Below, piece after piece: positions 19,788 through 20,146 of a stretch of DNA of 20,146 nucleotides. The stretch comes from Silene noctiflora. Its lineage: Eukaryota; Streptophyta; Magnoliopsida; Caryophyllales; Caryophyllaceae. The translations under genes and the position numbers were made by a program. Location: NCBI GenBank assembly GCA_009801015.1, contig VHZZ01000345.1:166545-186690 (forward strand). Direction: 5' to 3'. Below the pieces are notes generated by a model that saw only the letters and a program-made list of their open reading frames with translations, searched no databases and had not been told where the DNA came from. Numbering within the stretch: position 1 is the stretch's first letter; the number at the start of each line of letters is the position of its first letter.

Positions 19788-19895
19788 TTACATTGAAGTC
19801 CCTTGGTCGAGTCCATCAAACAGTGCTATCGATTAAAAACTATATAGTATAATTAAGTTGTATATATTTATTTAATTACATTGAAGTCCCTTGGT
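19788..19895. repeat. Exact 20-bp direct repeat, 88 bp apart
   Basis: TTACATTGAAGTCCCTTGGT occurs at 19788-19807 and 19876-19895 with no mismatch, enclosing AT-rich DNA. It could mark a partial tandem duplication or an insertion footprint. Confidence 0.85.
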
Positions 19896-19913
19896 TTTAG
19901 GATTATATATATA

Positions 19914-19950
19914 CTAGGTTTGGTGTCTGGCTCCGCCCGAGCTACCTCTA
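19914..19950 (-). mobile_element. Helitron 3' terminus, degenerate copy of the 19004 family
   Basis: CTAGGTTTGGTGTCTGGCTC followed by CGCCCGAGCTACC aligns with the 19004 end (CTAGTATTGGTGTCCGGCTA). On the minus strand a GC-rich hairpin (GCTC/GAGC) precedes CTAG and then T. The stem is weaker than in the 19004 copy. The rest of the element is not resolved. Confidence 0.5.
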
Positions 19951-19954
19951 ATTG

Positions 19955-20146
19955 TGACACCCCGCTATTTATGACACCAAAATATAACACAAAAGAGAAT
20001 AAATGCAGCGAAAATACGAGATTTTAAAACTTTTAGGAGTCCAAAGCGAAGCGTCATCATCATAACTAAAGCGCAAAGTAGAAGAAATAGTTAAGTTAGA
20101 CAAAACGGCAACATAAAGAGTGTTGGGGAAAACATGTCCCTCGAAT
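19955..20146. other. Right-edge sequence, probably another mobile element, unclassified
   Basis: Composition changes at about 19955 (GTGACACCCCGCTATTTATG) to a less AT-biased stretch ending TGTTGGGGAAAACATGTCCC. GTGACACCCC-like starts are frequent at plant repeat boundaries, and I suspect an LTR or other repeat edge. It runs off the window and no coding frame is visible. Confidence 0.3.

Overview
This window is nuclear DNA from a flowering plant, almost certainly a eudicot. The genes are split by AT-rich GT-AG introns, the spacers are AT-rich, and the proteins read as plant-specific families. The non-coding part is full of small plant transposon relics: non-autonomous Helitrons, Stowaway-like and long-TIR MITEs, and a TRIM LTR. 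I cannot name the species from sequence alone. Eight N bases and long homopolymers point to a draft assembly.

Four genes can be supported, all on the + strand. (1) Positions 1-3314 hold the last six coding exons of a BRUTUS (BTS)-type iron-sensing E3 ligase: the end of the CHY zinc finger, the CTCHY segment, the RING finger and the zinc ribbon. The N-terminal hemerythrin part lies off the left edge. (2) Positions 5913-10825 hold a complete 11-exon gene for an ARG1-type J-domain protein (ALTERED RESPONSE TO GRAVITY 1, DnaJ15 class, 413 codons plus stop). (3) Positions 12350-12805 hold a single-exon gene for a 151-residue DUF761 protein. (4) Positions 14881-15867 hold a three-exon gene for a 256-residue DUF1639 protein. 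I rebuilt all exon chains by hand, and each keeps one open frame across GT/AG junctions.

The spacers contain a 334-bp Helitron (4908-5241) inserted in one unit of a two-copy tandem repeat, so the other unit shows the empty site. A dispersed repeat occurs twice, once inside ARG1 intron 2 and once after the DUF761 gene. Upstream of the DUF1639 promoter there is a GTCTTGA-rich inverted repeat and a six-unit AACCNN array. From 17.5 kb to the end there are no genes: a long-TIR element carrying a nested Stowaway-like MITE, a TRIM LTR with its primer-binding site, an ATTACT-rich tract and two more Helitron 3' ends.

The four genes do not form a pathway. BTS acts in iron homeostasis, ARG1 in root and shoot gravitropism, and the other two have no settled role. 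I found no evidence of a new multigene system. The observations most worth checking are a one-codon deletion turning the BTS zinc-ribbon CxxC into CxC, the N bases confined to codon-variable sites of ARG1 exons, and the Helitron with its internal empty-site control.
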